NCBI GenBank assembly: GCA_001552775.1
Contig: KQ959264.1
Span: 1 to 64,000, forward strand
Direction: 5' to 3'
Source: Bacteroidales bacterium KA00251
Lineage (GTDB): Bacteria; Bacteroidota; Bacteroidia; Bacteroidales; Porphyromonadaceae
Length of the DNA stretch: 64,000 nt
Shown here piece after piece: positions 26,993-34,837 of the stretch (position 1 is the first letter of the stretch; the number at the start of each line of letters is the position of its first letter). Under the pieces are notes generated by a model that did not search any database, had not been told where the DNA came from, and saw only the letters and a program-made list of their open reading frames with translations. Made by a program: the position numbers and the translations under genes.

Positions 26993-28651
26993 ATGAAGAT
27001 TAAAAATCTCCTTTTAGCTCCTATCATAGGAGTACTACTAGCCTTTTCTCTACCCCAATTAGCAGATGCCTGCACGGGACTACTTGTGGGCAAAAAAGCC
27101 TCAACTGACGGCTCTGTAATGATAAGCTACGCAGCAGACTCTCACGTCCTTTATGGTGAGTTGTATCATTGGCCTGCTAGAGATTGGCCCAAAGGTACCA
27201 TGCGTAAAGTTGTTGAATGGGATACCTATACCCCTCTAGGGGAAATACCAGAAGTAGCTCATACCTATGCTGTATTAGGAAATATGAATGAACATCAGTT
27301 GGCGATCACAGAGAGCACCTGGGGAGGTCGCAAAGAGCTCGTAAATCCCGAAGGGCTTATAGACTATGGTAGCCTCATATACATTACGCTACAAAGAGCA
27401 AAAACTGCAAGAGAAGCCATCAAAGTAATGACCAATCTTGTTGAAAAATATGGTTACCATAGCTCTGGAGAAAGCTTTTCTATCGCTGACAAAGAGGAAG
27501 CTTGGGTAATGGAGCTTATAGGCAAAGGTCCAGGACGAAAAGGAGCCGTATGGGTAGCTATGCGTATTCCCGACAATGCCATCTCTGCTCACGCCAATCA
27601 ATCTCGTATCCAGCAAATCCGATTCAATGATCCTGAAAATTGCATCTACTCCAAAGATGTAATCTCCTTTGCAAGAGAAAAAGGATATTTCAAGGGAGCG
27701 GATAAAGACTTTAGCTTCCAAAAAGCATACAATCCTTGGACATTTAGTGGACTAAGAGGATGCGAAGCACGCGTATGGGCTTTCTTTAATAAGTTTTGTG
27801 AAGGTATGGATAAGTATTTGCCTCTCGTAATGGGCGATGCTACACAGCAGCCCATGCCCCTCTATGTGGTGCCCAAACGCAAACTTTCTATTGCAGATGT
27901 ACGCAACATGATGAGAGACCACTATGAAGGTACTCCTATGGACATGTCTCAAGATATAGGGGCAGGGCCCAACAATGCTCCTTACAGATGGAGACCTATG
28001 GACTGGGAAGTAGATGGTAAACACTACTTCAACGAAAGAGCCATTGCTACACAGCAAACAGGATTTGTACTTGTAGCCCAAATGAGAAACTGGCTTCCCG
28101 ATGAGGTTGGCGGCATCCTTTGGTTTGGTGTAGACGATGCCAATACAGCTGTCTTTACCCCTATGTATGCTTCAATCAATGAAGTACCAGAGTGCTATCG
28201 CCATGGCAATGGTGATATGATGAACTTCTCATGGACTAGTGCGTTTTGGATTCACAACTGGGTAGCCAACATGGCCTATAATCGCTACGACCTTATGATT
28301 GATGAAATCAGAGAGGTTCAAGTTGACTTGGAATCTAGTTTTGATAAAACAATTGCAACAATTGACACCCAAGCAAAGGCTCTCTTGGCTGGGAAATCAT
28401 CTCAGGAAGCCCGCAAGTTCCTTACAGACTTCTGTGCAAAGACAGCAGTAGGATCTACAACTCGATGGAAAAAACTTGGTGAATATCTTCTTGTTCGCTA
28501 CATGGATGGTAACCGCAAGAAACTTGAAAATGGCAAATTCAAAGACAATGGATATGGTATGAGTGCTTCTCCCGACTTTATGGGATACAACGAAAGATAC
28601 TACCGTAGCATTGTAACGGAAACTGGAGATAAATTCCTTACCAAAGAGTAA
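26993..28651 (+). CDS. Secreted C69-family dipeptidase
   Basis: 552 residues. A signal peptide of about 26 residues ends directly before the probable catalytic Cys27 (DACTGLLVGKKASTDGSV), the usual layout of N-terminal-nucleophile C69 (PepD-like) peptidases. The family motifs ITESTWGGRKE, EEAWVMELIG and ISAHANQSRI are present. It should release amino acids from dipeptides in the periplasm, which fits peptide-fermenting (asaccharolytic) members of the group. It is transcribed alone and ends at a strong bidirectional terminator. Confidence 0.88.
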   Translation: MKIKNLLLAPIIGVLLAFSLPQLADACTGLLVGKKASTDGSVMISYAADSHVLYGELYHWPARDWPKGTMRKVVEWDTYTPLGEIPEVAHTYAVLGNMNEHQLAITESTWGGRKELVNPEGLIDYGSLIYITLQRAKTAREAIKVMTNLVEKYGYHSSGESFSIADKEEAWVMELIGKGPGRKGAVWVAMRIPDNAISAHANQSRIQQIRFNDPENCIYSKDVISFAREKGYFKGADKDFSFQKAYNPWTFSGLRGCEARVWAFFNKFCEGMDKYLPLVMGDATQQPMPLYVVPKRKLSIADVRNMMRDHYEGTPMDMSQDIGAGPNNAPYRWRPMDWEVDGKHYFNERAIATQQTGFVLVAQMRNWLPDEVGGILWFGVDDANTAVFTPMYASINEVPECYRHGNGDMMNFSWTSAFWIHNWVANMAYNRYDLMIDEIREVQVDLESSFDKTIATIDTQAKALLAGKSSQEARKFLTDFCAKTAVGSTTRWKKLGEYLLVRYMDGNRKKLENGKFKDNGYGMSASPDFMGYNERYYRSIVTETGDKFLTKE

Positions 28652-28666
28652 GTCTCTCCCTTTATA

Positions 28667-28708
28667 CGAAAAAGGCACCTCAACAACATTGTTGAGGTGC
28701 CTTTTTCG
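28667..28708. terminator. Bidirectional terminator between convergent genes
   Basis: A perfect 20-bp stem (CGAAAAAGGCACCTCAACAA and complement) with a two-base loop. T-rich arms on both strands let it serve the dipeptidase gene and the HIRAN gene. Confidence 0.85.
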
Positions 28709-28727
28709 TACCCTTAAGGAATACCCT

Positions 28728-29126
28728 TTATTTGCAATTACTCGTAGGATTCAGAGCCATCTCCTTAAGGTTATTTTTTTCAATTGACTGTGTCAAAAGA
28801 AACTCTTCTATGGTACGCAGTTTTACTGACACCCTCACTTGTTGCTCGGGGTGCTCTGTGCCATCAATTTGATTCACTTTCACCTCAAAAAGTTGGCTAT
28901 AACCCAACAATAAAAGCTGGGAAATAAAGCTATTATAATCTTTGGGTACAAAGCCGATCTTTCTCTCCTTGTAATAGATTGCCACAGCACAGGGATCGTA
29001 GGGGTTGTCTTGTTCTGGTTGAAAAGAAAGGGAGGTGCCTATCTGGAGTTCGCTGAAGCAATCCATCCCTTCGTAATAGGTAAAACCAGCCACATAGAAC
29101 GTGGCAAAGTGTCTTCTGATTTCCAT
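28728..29126 (-). CDS. HIRAN-domain protein
   Basis: 132 residues. The first 90 residues match the HIRAN pattern: FYVAGFTYYEG, then QPEQDNPYDPCAVAIYYKERKIGFVPKDYN. HIRAN domains bind DNA 3' ends or damaged DNA in larger proteins; stand-alone bacterial versions are uncharacterised. The minus-strand frame opens near ATG 29126. A candidate promoter is at 29215-29208. Confidence 0.75.
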   Translation of the reverse strand: MEIRRHFATFYVAGFTYYEGMDCFSELQIGTSLSFQPEQDNPYDPCAVAIYYKERKIGFVPKDYNSFISQLLLLGYSQLFEVKVNQIDGTEHPEQQVRVSVKLRTIEEFLLTQSIEKNNLKEMALNPTSNCK

Positions 29127-29207
29127 AATATAAAAAATATCTGTTTAACGTTTATACAAACAAAGTTTGAGACTGGAGAAGAAACGAATCCCCCATAATC
29201 TCCTCTG

Positions 29208-29215
29208 CAAATATA
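29208..29215 (-). promoter_or_regulatory. -7 box of the HIRAN gene
   Basis: Minus-strand TATATTTG, about 82 bases before ATG 29126. No good -33 match. The remainder of 29127-29506 has no supported gene. Confidence 0.45.
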
Positions 29216-29506
29216 GAGAATTATTTTCACTCAGTATATCCTATAGCCTTTTTAGACGACCACTTCATTCAAAGTAAGTGGATTTTCTCAAAAAAAGTCA
29301 GCTGTATTGATAAGCCAAAGGATAAGGAAAGAAAAAGCGTCCTTCCTTTGCTATAAATCTTCCGTAAAATCCTATCAAAAGTTCCTAAGCTTTGCTTTTA
29401 TTCTTTAGGAAGTTTTCTTTGAAAATAAGGGAGCTTTTAAGAAGTATTCAACCGTTTTTTAGGAGCTACACAAAGTCAGAGCAACGCTTCCGTGAAGGAT
29501 AAGTAC

Positions 29507-29514
29507 TACATTTG
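29507..29514 (+). promoter_or_regulatory. -7 box that decides the mazG start
   Basis: TACATTTG predicts transcription from about 29521. That lies downstream of ATG 29492, so translation should begin at ATG 29546. Confidence 0.55.
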
Positions 29515-29545
29515 TCGTAATTTTGGAGGAAAGATACAGAAACCG

Positions 29546-30340
29546 ATGAAAAACAAGACGGAAAAACTGGAGGCTCTCGCAAGAATACTCGATGTACTTG
29601 ATATGCTTCGAGCTAACTGTCCCTGGGATAAGAAGCAAACCAACGAATCACTCCGAGACAACACAATTGAAGAAGTCTTTGAACTTTCGCAAGCAATTCT
29701 AGACAACTCCTCAGTAGAAATTAAAAAAGAATTGGGGGATGTGCTCTTACATATTCTCTTTTATTCCAAAATTGCAGAAGAGAAAGGTGAATTTGATCTT
29801 GCTGATGTATGCAATCAGCTGGCCGACAAACTAATCTATCGTCATCCACATGTATACGGAAACACAAAAGTTGGTAGTGCCGAAGAGGTGACTAGCCAAT
29901 GGGAAAAAGTAAAACAAAAAGAAAAAGGAGGTAATAAGACCCTTCTTTCTGGAGTACCTCGAGCCCTTCCTTCACTAATTAAGGCTTATCGAATAAGTGA
30001 GAAGGCGGCAGCAATAGGTTTTGATTGGCAAAGTAAAGAAGAGGTATGGAATAAAGTAAAAGAAGAAAAAGAGGAGCTAAACGAGGCTATCTTTCATCAG
30101 GACAGCGACAACCTTGAAGAGGAATTCGGAGATCTTTTCTTTGCCTTAGTCAATGCAGCCCGCCTTTACGGCATCAATCCCGACAATGCCCTTGAGCGGA
30201 CCAACCGCAAGTTTACCTCACGCATTGAGTACATCGAACAAAAAGCACAAAAAGAGGGGAAAAAAATAGGCGATCTCTCTTTTGATCAGATGAATTCTTT
30301 TTGGGAAGAAGCAAAGAGTGAAGAGCGTGAAAAGTGCTAA
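29546..30340 (+). CDS. mazG: Nucleoside triphosphate pyrophosphohydrolase
   Basis: 264 residues from ATG 29546 (MKNKTEKLEAL). An in-frame ATG at 29492 exists but precedes the likely transcription start, and its 18 extra residues are not family-like. Two MazG repeats are visible. The first has NCPWDKKQTNESLR and EEVFELSQAI with the metal-binding EExxE/ExxD pattern (KKELGDVL). The second has IGFDWQSKEEVWNKVKEEKEE and LEEEFGDLFF. The enzyme hydrolyses non-canonical NTPs and helps control stress nucleotides. The 3' end overlaps the next gene by 23 bases. Confidence 0.9.
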   Translation: MKNKTEKLEALARILDVLDMLRANCPWDKKQTNESLRDNTIEEVFELSQAILDNSSVEIKKELGDVLLHILFYSKIAEEKGEFDLADVCNQLADKLIYRHPHVYGNTKVGSAEEVTSQWEKVKQKEKGGNKTLLSGVPRALPSLIKAYRISEKAAAIGFDWQSKEEVWNKVKEEKEELNEAIFHQDSDNLEEEFGDLFFALVNAARLYGINPDNALERTNRKFTSRIEYIEQKAQKEGKKIGDLSFDQMNSFWEEAKSEEREKC

Positions 30341-31304
30341 GTATATTACTCAAGAGAGGCAGATAGTTGAGGATCGTCCCTGCCCTATTTGTGGTTCTTC
30401 CATTTATTATCTAGAGGGCTATGCCACAGATTGGCTTTATTCGAAACAAAGTTTTCCACTTCTTCGCAACAGCGAATCTGGACTTCTTATAACGGGCTCT
30501 TCCCCCTCTGAAGAGACTCTTGGAGAATACTATAAGAGTGACCGCTATATCTCACACACAAACTCCCACCAAGGCATCATCAACAAGCTTTACCAATTGG
30601 CAAGAAGTTTCTCTCTACCTCTAAAATATCGTACCATAGCTCGTTATTTATCTTCTACAAAAGAGAAAGGTGTACTCCTTGATGTAGGCTGTGGTACGGG
30701 ACAATTTGCTTCTTTGGTAAAGTCTAAAGGGCACCAAGTCTACTGTGTGGAACAATCTCCCAAGGCACGCTGCTATACTAGCGAGCATTTTCATCTTCCC
30801 TGCTCTCCCAGTCTTCTTGATCTTAACCTTTCACAATCTGTCGATGTTATTACTCTTTGGCATGTATTGGAGCATATCAATGACCTTTCCTCCCATTTTG
30901 CCTGTTTTCGTCGAATACTGAAAGCATCAGGTACACTTGTATTAGCTCTTCCCAACTACACTAGTTATGATGCTAGGCTCTACAAAGATAAATGGGCTGC
31001 TTATGATGTACCTCGCCATCTCTGGCACTTTTCTCCGCAGACTATTCAAAACCTTGCAGCGAAGGAGGGCTTTCAGTGCTTTCGCACAAAGCGTATGCCA
31101 CTTGATGCATTCTACATTGCCCTTCTCAGTGAAAACAACAAAGGCAATCGCGGTGCAATTGCTTTTATGAAAGCATTCTTTGTAGGCTGTATTGGAGCTC
31201 TTCGCTCGCTATTTAAAAAAAATGAATCTAGTTCCTTAATCTACTTTTTCAGAAGATACAATACCGCCACACAAAGAGAAGAAAAGAGGAAGAAGACGCT
31301 TTGA
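30318..31304 (+). CDS. Class I SAM-dependent methyltransferase
   Basis: 328 residues from GTG 30318, a second GTG lying nine bases further on. An N-terminal CPICGS motif suggests a small zinc knuckle. The SAM-binding motif LLDVGCGTGQFASLV is near residues 115-130 and WHVLEHINDLSSHF follows as in UbiG/Coq5-like enzymes. Similar proteins methylate sugars or lipids, but the substrate here is unknown. The overlap with mazG suggests translational coupling. Confidence 0.75.
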   Translation: MKSVKSAKYITQERQIVEDRPCPICGSSIYYLEGYATDWLYSKQSFPLLRNSESGLLITGSSPSEETLGEYYKSDRYISHTNSHQGIINKLYQLARSFSLPLKYRTIARYLSSTKEKGVLLDVGCGTGQFASLVKSKGHQVYCVEQSPKARCYTSEHFHLPCSPSLLDLNLSQSVDVITLWHVLEHINDLSSHFACFRRILKASGTLVLALPNYTSYDARLYKDKWAAYDVPRHLWHFSPQTIQNLAAKEGFQCFRTKRMPLDAFYIALLSENNKGNRGAIAFMKAFFVGCIGALRSLFKKNESSSLIYFFRRYNTATQREEKRKKTL

Positions 31305-31324
31305 AGAGTATCTTTTTCTTTTCT

Positions 31325-31942
31325 CTAGGAATTATTAAGTTCGCGATACACTTGGCAAAGTAGTTTTACAGCAAGTTCTTTTGATAGTTTAGTTGTATTG
31401 AGACAAATGTCATACAACTCCATAGCTCCCCATTGGCGATCTGTATAGTAGCGATAGTGTTTTTTCTTCATTCGATCGCGTTGTTTCATATGCTTAGCAG
31501 CTTCCTCATAAGAGACTTTTTCATACTCTTCTGCAATACACTTGATACGACTCTCTTCATCGGCATAAATAAACACATTGAGGACATCGTTTCGCTCTCT
31601 GAGGAGATAATCAGCTCCCCGACCAATGATCACGCACGGCTTGGAAGAAGCAAGGCTTTCAATAAGTTCATTTTGCATTTTTACAACACTATCGGTAGGG
31701 GATATCATCGGCTCTAATCGCATAGAAGCATTGGTTCCCAGAGTGGTATAACTGAGAGCCGAATTGGTTTTGTACTCTCCCTGATTTTCAATAAAATCCA
31801 TCGTATACCCTGATTTTTCAGCAAGCTTTTGCAAGATTTCCTTGTCGTAAAAGTCAATGCCTAGAGCATCTGCGAGCGCTTTTCCTATCGCTCTACCCCC
31901 ACTTCCGTACTGCCTACTTATAGTGATGATTCGTAATGCCAT
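31325..31942 (-). CDS. Cytidylate-kinase-like P-loop protein
   Basis: 205 residues from ATG 31942 (MALRIITISRQYG); an upstream in-frame start at 31978 is less likely. The P-loop GSGGRAIG differs from true Cmk (see 16597) and places it in the cytidylate-kinase-like group common in anaerobes. DFYDKEIL and the IIGRGADYLL segment support this. The true substrate is unproven. It converges with the methyltransferase gene, with 20 bases between the stops. Confidence 0.75.
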   Translation of the reverse strand: MALRIITISRQYGSGGRAIGKALADALGIDFYDKEILQKLAEKSGYTMDFIENQGEYKTNSALSYTTLGTNASMRLEPMISPTDSVVKMQNELIESLASSKPCVIIGRGADYLLRERNDVLNVFIYADEESRIKCIAEEYEKVSYEEAAKHMKQRDRMKKKHYRYYTDRQWGAMELYDICLNTTKLSKELAVKLLCQVYRELNNS

Positions 31943-32107
31943 CTTTTTTTCTTCTATTATACTGCTATACGTGAGCAATCGTAACAGCCCCCGACTTCTG
32001 TAATTTGCACAGCAAGAATTCTTATTTATATAAAGAATATAAAAATGCTATGACCTCTATATCCAACTTACACACCAGGTAGAAAGGAAAGTTCTTACTG
32101 TTTGAGA

Positions 32108-32115
32108 CAAAGATA
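32108..32115 (-). promoter_or_regulatory. Possible -7 box for the cytidylate-kinase-like gene
   Basis: Minus-strand TATCTTTG, about 165 bases upstream of ATG 31942. The -33 element is not clear. Confidence 0.35.
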
Positions 32116-32400
32116 CAACTATTTACATAAAACCTTATTTATGTACAGCCTCACAATGCTTTTGAAAGGCTGACCATGTCCAGAAAGATTCAAAAAAATG
32201 GTATTTATCGCACAATCAATAAGATAATAACAATGTAGAGGTAGCGGATTACGTGTTGGGAACGAGCAGTTTTCTTTCCCTTTCTCCATTCTTCAATACT
32301 CTTAAGAACATTTGTTTTGTCGTTGCACAAGCTACTGATTATCCGATGAAAAACGACTGAGATTAAAGAAAATCGTTGCTTTTGTAAAGTAATTCTCTAA

Positions 32401-32556
32401 ATCTTTCGATTGGATCTTGGAGCATCGCATCTGTGCAGTTCTGAATTCTTGGAGTGCTACGCTAGCCGAATCCCCGCAGAGGCTCAGGAAGAGGCTCATC
32501 TATGGTACGCACTCAAGGAAGAATTACTTCGCCAGATCGTCTGTGGACAAGGGTAG
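32401..32556 (+). pseudogene. Probable gene fragment in the gene-poor segment
   Basis: A 51-codon open stretch without a start codon (only TTG 32410) ends at TAG 32554. It reads SEFLECYASRIPAEAQEEAH then LWYALKEELLRQIVCGQG. The composition looks like a real protein C-terminus, but no family is recognised. The rest of 31943-32400 shows no supported gene. Confidence 0.35.
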
Positions 32557-32622
32557 CGATGTCAGAGTTTAGGAGTTAGAAATTAGAAACTTGCGGAGTA
32601 GCCTCTATACGTCAAAAAAAAA

Positions 32623-32814
32623 CAGCCCACGCTCGCCCTGGTATTGTATGTTTAAGTAAAAGGTCGTACCTTAGTGGCGCGGTAGAGGAGAGCTTCTCCT
32701 CTCTGTACATCAAACATACGAAGCGATTGTGCTTATTTCGAAGTCGGGAACGTAGGAAATTCAAGACTTGTTCGGAGAGTAGGCATAGTGGTTTCCACGC
32801 AAGGGCGTGGGCTG
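32623..32814. repeat. 192-bp nested foldback element
   Basis: Three levels of inverted repeats are nested. The outer arms are CAGCCCACGC (32623-32632) and GCGTGGGCTG (32805-32814). The middle arms are GTATGTTT (32646-32653) and AAACATAC (32712-32719). A central hairpin AGAGGAGA/TCTCCTCT lies at 32684-32702. It could be a miniature transposable element or a structured RNA. No clear target-site duplication is seen. A 69-codon minus-strand frame covers the element and is probably a by-product of its structure. Confidence 0.55.
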
Positions 32815-32979
32815 CTATCAACGTATCTCTGAACCAAGGTATCCTACGACCTCCGACTTAGAACGTGGCAAAGCAGCACCACGCTTCTTTTGTTTTATAA
32901 AGTTTATCAAACAGAAATAAAAACGTAGGAAACGTGCTCTCCCTACCACACAGAGAGCCACAAAACAAACAACAAAAAC

Positions 32980-33489
32980 ATGTACGCAACAAAGCTTTTT
33001 GCAAACATTGATGCTCTAAAAGAGAGCGGGGAAGCCCTCCCGAAGGCTCTCCACTTGAGTCCAATCCCTTCAGACGTAATTAAACTCCACGAAAAGCGAC
33101 TCGGCATAAATCTGCAATCTGACGAGACGCCTCTTCTGGCAGTCAACAAAAAGATCATAGGCGCCGTGGGTGGATATGGCTGGTCTGGACTCTTAAATAC
33201 AAACAAGAACATCTACTACAGACTCCTGAAAAACGCTTTCTTTAGCAGTCTCATCGCTATAGCAAAAAAAGGATGTATCCCAATGGAGCAAGTCGTCTCT
33301 CTGCAAATCGGCAATCATGATGCATGCTTTGGAACAGCTTACGTAGGACACCAGTTTCTAGTAAATGGCAAGGTACTTGGCTTGCTCAGGATGGGTGGTG
33401 GCATTGAGTTTGATGAAAAGCTTATGGATATCCTCAGAAAGCTTTTTGAAGATGGAAACAGCTCCTGTACGTGGGGCAATAAGAACTAA
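32980..33489 (+). CDS. Conserved-looking protein of unknown function
   Basis: 169 residues, no signal peptide. Hydrophobic strands (LLAVNKKIIGAVGGYGWSG, LLNTNKNIYYRLL, VVSLQIGNHD, LLRMGGGIEF) alternate with charged turns, reminiscent of bacterial PH-like domains. That likeness is only an impression. It is preceded by about 165 bases after the foldback element with no strong promoter match. The following lipoprotein gene starts 13 bases after its stop, so the two are probably co-expressed. Confidence 0.6.
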   Translation: MYATKLFANIDALKESGEALPKALHLSPIPSDVIKLHEKRLGINLQSDETPLLAVNKKIIGAVGGYGWSGLLNTNKNIYYRLLKNAFFSSLIAIAKKGCIPMEQVVSLQIGNHDACFGTAYVGHQFLVNGKVLGLLRMGGGIEFDEKLMDILRKLFEDGNSSCTWGNKN

Positions 33490-33502
33490 ACAATATGTCA
33501 AT

Positions 33503-33946
33503 ATGAAAAAGAAACTTCTTGTCATACCCTTACTCCTTCTGTCAGCACTTTTTTCAAGTTGCTCAACGGATGACCCCACAGAAGACGAATTTGTCATCAA
33601 TTATGTCAAGCTCCATGCCGCCTACTACGAGATGCTTGGTGGTGAGCTTGTGCTTGCTACTATGGACGTAGATGTAGACTACTCCACGTATATTGCAAAC
33701 GCTATAAATGCGTTTGAGGGGGCAAAAGGTTCTATCAGAGAAGCCTTTTACAATGGTAATGATGTCACAAGCGACTATGAAAAAAAGGAGCTGGACGAAC
33801 TGATTGAAAAAGTAGAGAATGTGAAAACGAATCTCATCATCACAGTAGATAATCGACCTAAACTTTGTGTGGTAAAAGACATGGAGAGTGATCTCTCCTT
33901 TCAAGTCACTTATACGGGTGATACGATGAATATTGAAGAGCTATAA
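33503..33946 (+). CDS. Small lipoprotein of unknown function
   Basis: 147 residues from ATG 33503 (MKKKLLVIPLLLLSALFSSC). The frame is open back to 33365, but that part overlaps the previous gene and would bury the signal peptide. A lipoprotein signal ends at Cys20 (LFSSCSTDD). The mature part is acidic and largely helical, followed by strands (TNLIITVDNRPKL, LSFQVTYTGD). No family recognised. It is followed by a perfect hairpin. Confidence 0.65.
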   Translation: MKKKLLVIPLLLLSALFSSCSTDDPTEDEFVINYVKLHAAYYEMLGGELVLATMDVDVDYSTYIANAINAFEGAKGSIREAFYNGNDVTSDYEKKELDELIEKVENVKTNLIITVDNRPKLCVVKDMESDLSFQVTYTGDTMNIEEL

Positions 33947-33953
33947 ATAATGG

Positions 33954-33997
33954 TAGAGTGATGAGTGAGTAGACAAGTCTACTCACTCATCACTCTA
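33954..33997. terminator. Perfect 21-bp hairpin without T-tract
   Basis: TAGAGTGATGAGTGAGTAGAC and its exact complement, separated by AA. It begins seven bases after the lipoprotein stop. No run of T follows, so it may protect the mRNA 3' end or bind a protein instead of acting as a classical terminator. Confidence 0.5.
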
Positions 33998-34058
33998 TAG
34001 AGACCCAACAAAAGACAGAATCAATACGATGCCACAGATGATCAATCGTGGCAAGTAG

Positions 34059-34238
34059 CTAATCCGCGTTAGCCAAAAGACCCTAGAGTACTCCTATAAT
34101 GCACTAAAAAGTTGGGTAAGTCGCTATAGGACAATGTCTCCTCAAGGCAACTTTGAGGATTTAACGGACAACGGAAAAGAGATCCTAGCAACTAGCGAAA
34201 AGGGGCCTTTCTACTCAACCAACGAGGAAAGATCTTAG
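34059..34238 (+). pseudogene. Gene fragment (plus strand)
   Basis: 59 codons without a start, opening after a TAG at 34056 and ending at TAG 34236. It reads SYNALKSWVSRYRTMSPQGN then FEDLTDNGKEIL. It looks like the C-terminus of a lost gene; no family recognised. Confidence 0.35.
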
Positions 34239-34270
34239 TTAAAACGGAGTCGCCAACAAAGTATATTAGT

Positions 34271-34305
34271 AATAGGTCGGGACAATTGGTTTGTTCCGAC
34301 CTATT
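34271..34305. terminator. Hairpin between two convergent gene fragments
   Basis: AATAGGTCGGGACAA pairs with TTGTTCCGACCTATT (one G-T pair) around a five-base loop. It sits between the plus-strand fragment ending at 34238 and the minus-strand fragment ending at 34309, as a shared terminator would. Confidence 0.6.
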
Positions 34306-34308
34306 GTC

Positions 34309-34640
34309 TTACTTGTTCTTGCCAATCTTGTGGACTTGGTCTGTAAGCTCGGAGAGTTTGCGCATGTACTCTCCAGCCGATTTATCCACCGCGATGCCCC
34401 TAAAATGCTCGCCTAATATTCTTGCACGTACAAACTCAAATCTGGATTTTGAGCCTGACTTGTGATAGAAGTCTAACACCCCAAAATTGCTCTTTCAGAT
34501 TGGGTGATATGTATGTAGCTCCGCTTGTCGAGTATCTCACACCGATTTTGTGATAAGCTATTGTCTCGGTACTCTTGGAGTTGCAGTATTCATTCGGGCT
34601 TCTTCTGGCGGTTAGTCTACTGCTACAAGTTTGGAGAGGG
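34309..34640 (-). pseudogene. Frameshifted gene remnant (minus strand)
   Basis: Reading leftwards, one frame gives IAYHKIGVRYSTSGATYISP and NLKEQFWGV. The coherent sequence then jumps to another frame as LDFYHKSGSKSRFEFVRARI and LGEHFRGIAVDKSAGEYMRK, ending at TAA 34309. The switch lies at about 34474-34480 and is explained by loss of one base. No family is recognised. Positions 34641-34806 hold nothing else supported. Confidence 0.5.
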
Positions 34641-34806
34641 AAATACAATTGCACTAATAATTAGAGTTTCTCAAATCGCGATTGTTCAACGCACAGCGAG
34701 AAAACCTCATACCTTGGAGATTTTCCACTCCATTCAAAGGGCTGGACAAGTGCATATAGAGCTTGCAGCCTAGTAACATAAAAAAGTTTATGTGGAGCGA
34801 ATGCAC

Positions 34807-34814
34807 TAAATTTG
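34807..34814 (+). promoter_or_regulatory. -7 box of porU
   Basis: TAAATTTG predicts a start near 34821, so ATG 34763 cannot be used and ATG 34838 becomes the first available start. A clear -33 TTTG is lacking. Confidence 0.5.
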
Positions 34815-34837
34815 TCTTACTTATCGTTATAAAAGAG

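Noticed and set aside
32612..32821. 69-codon minus-strand frame
   Set aside because: It coincides almost exactly with the foldback element, whose inverted repeats create the frame.
33365..33502. Longer start for the small lipoprotein
   Set aside because: The extension overlaps the previous gene in another frame and hides an obvious lipoprotein signal beginning at 33503.
34763..34837. Longer start for PorU
   Set aside because: It lies upstream of the likely transcription start (TAAATTTG 34807-34814) and adds a non-family leader.
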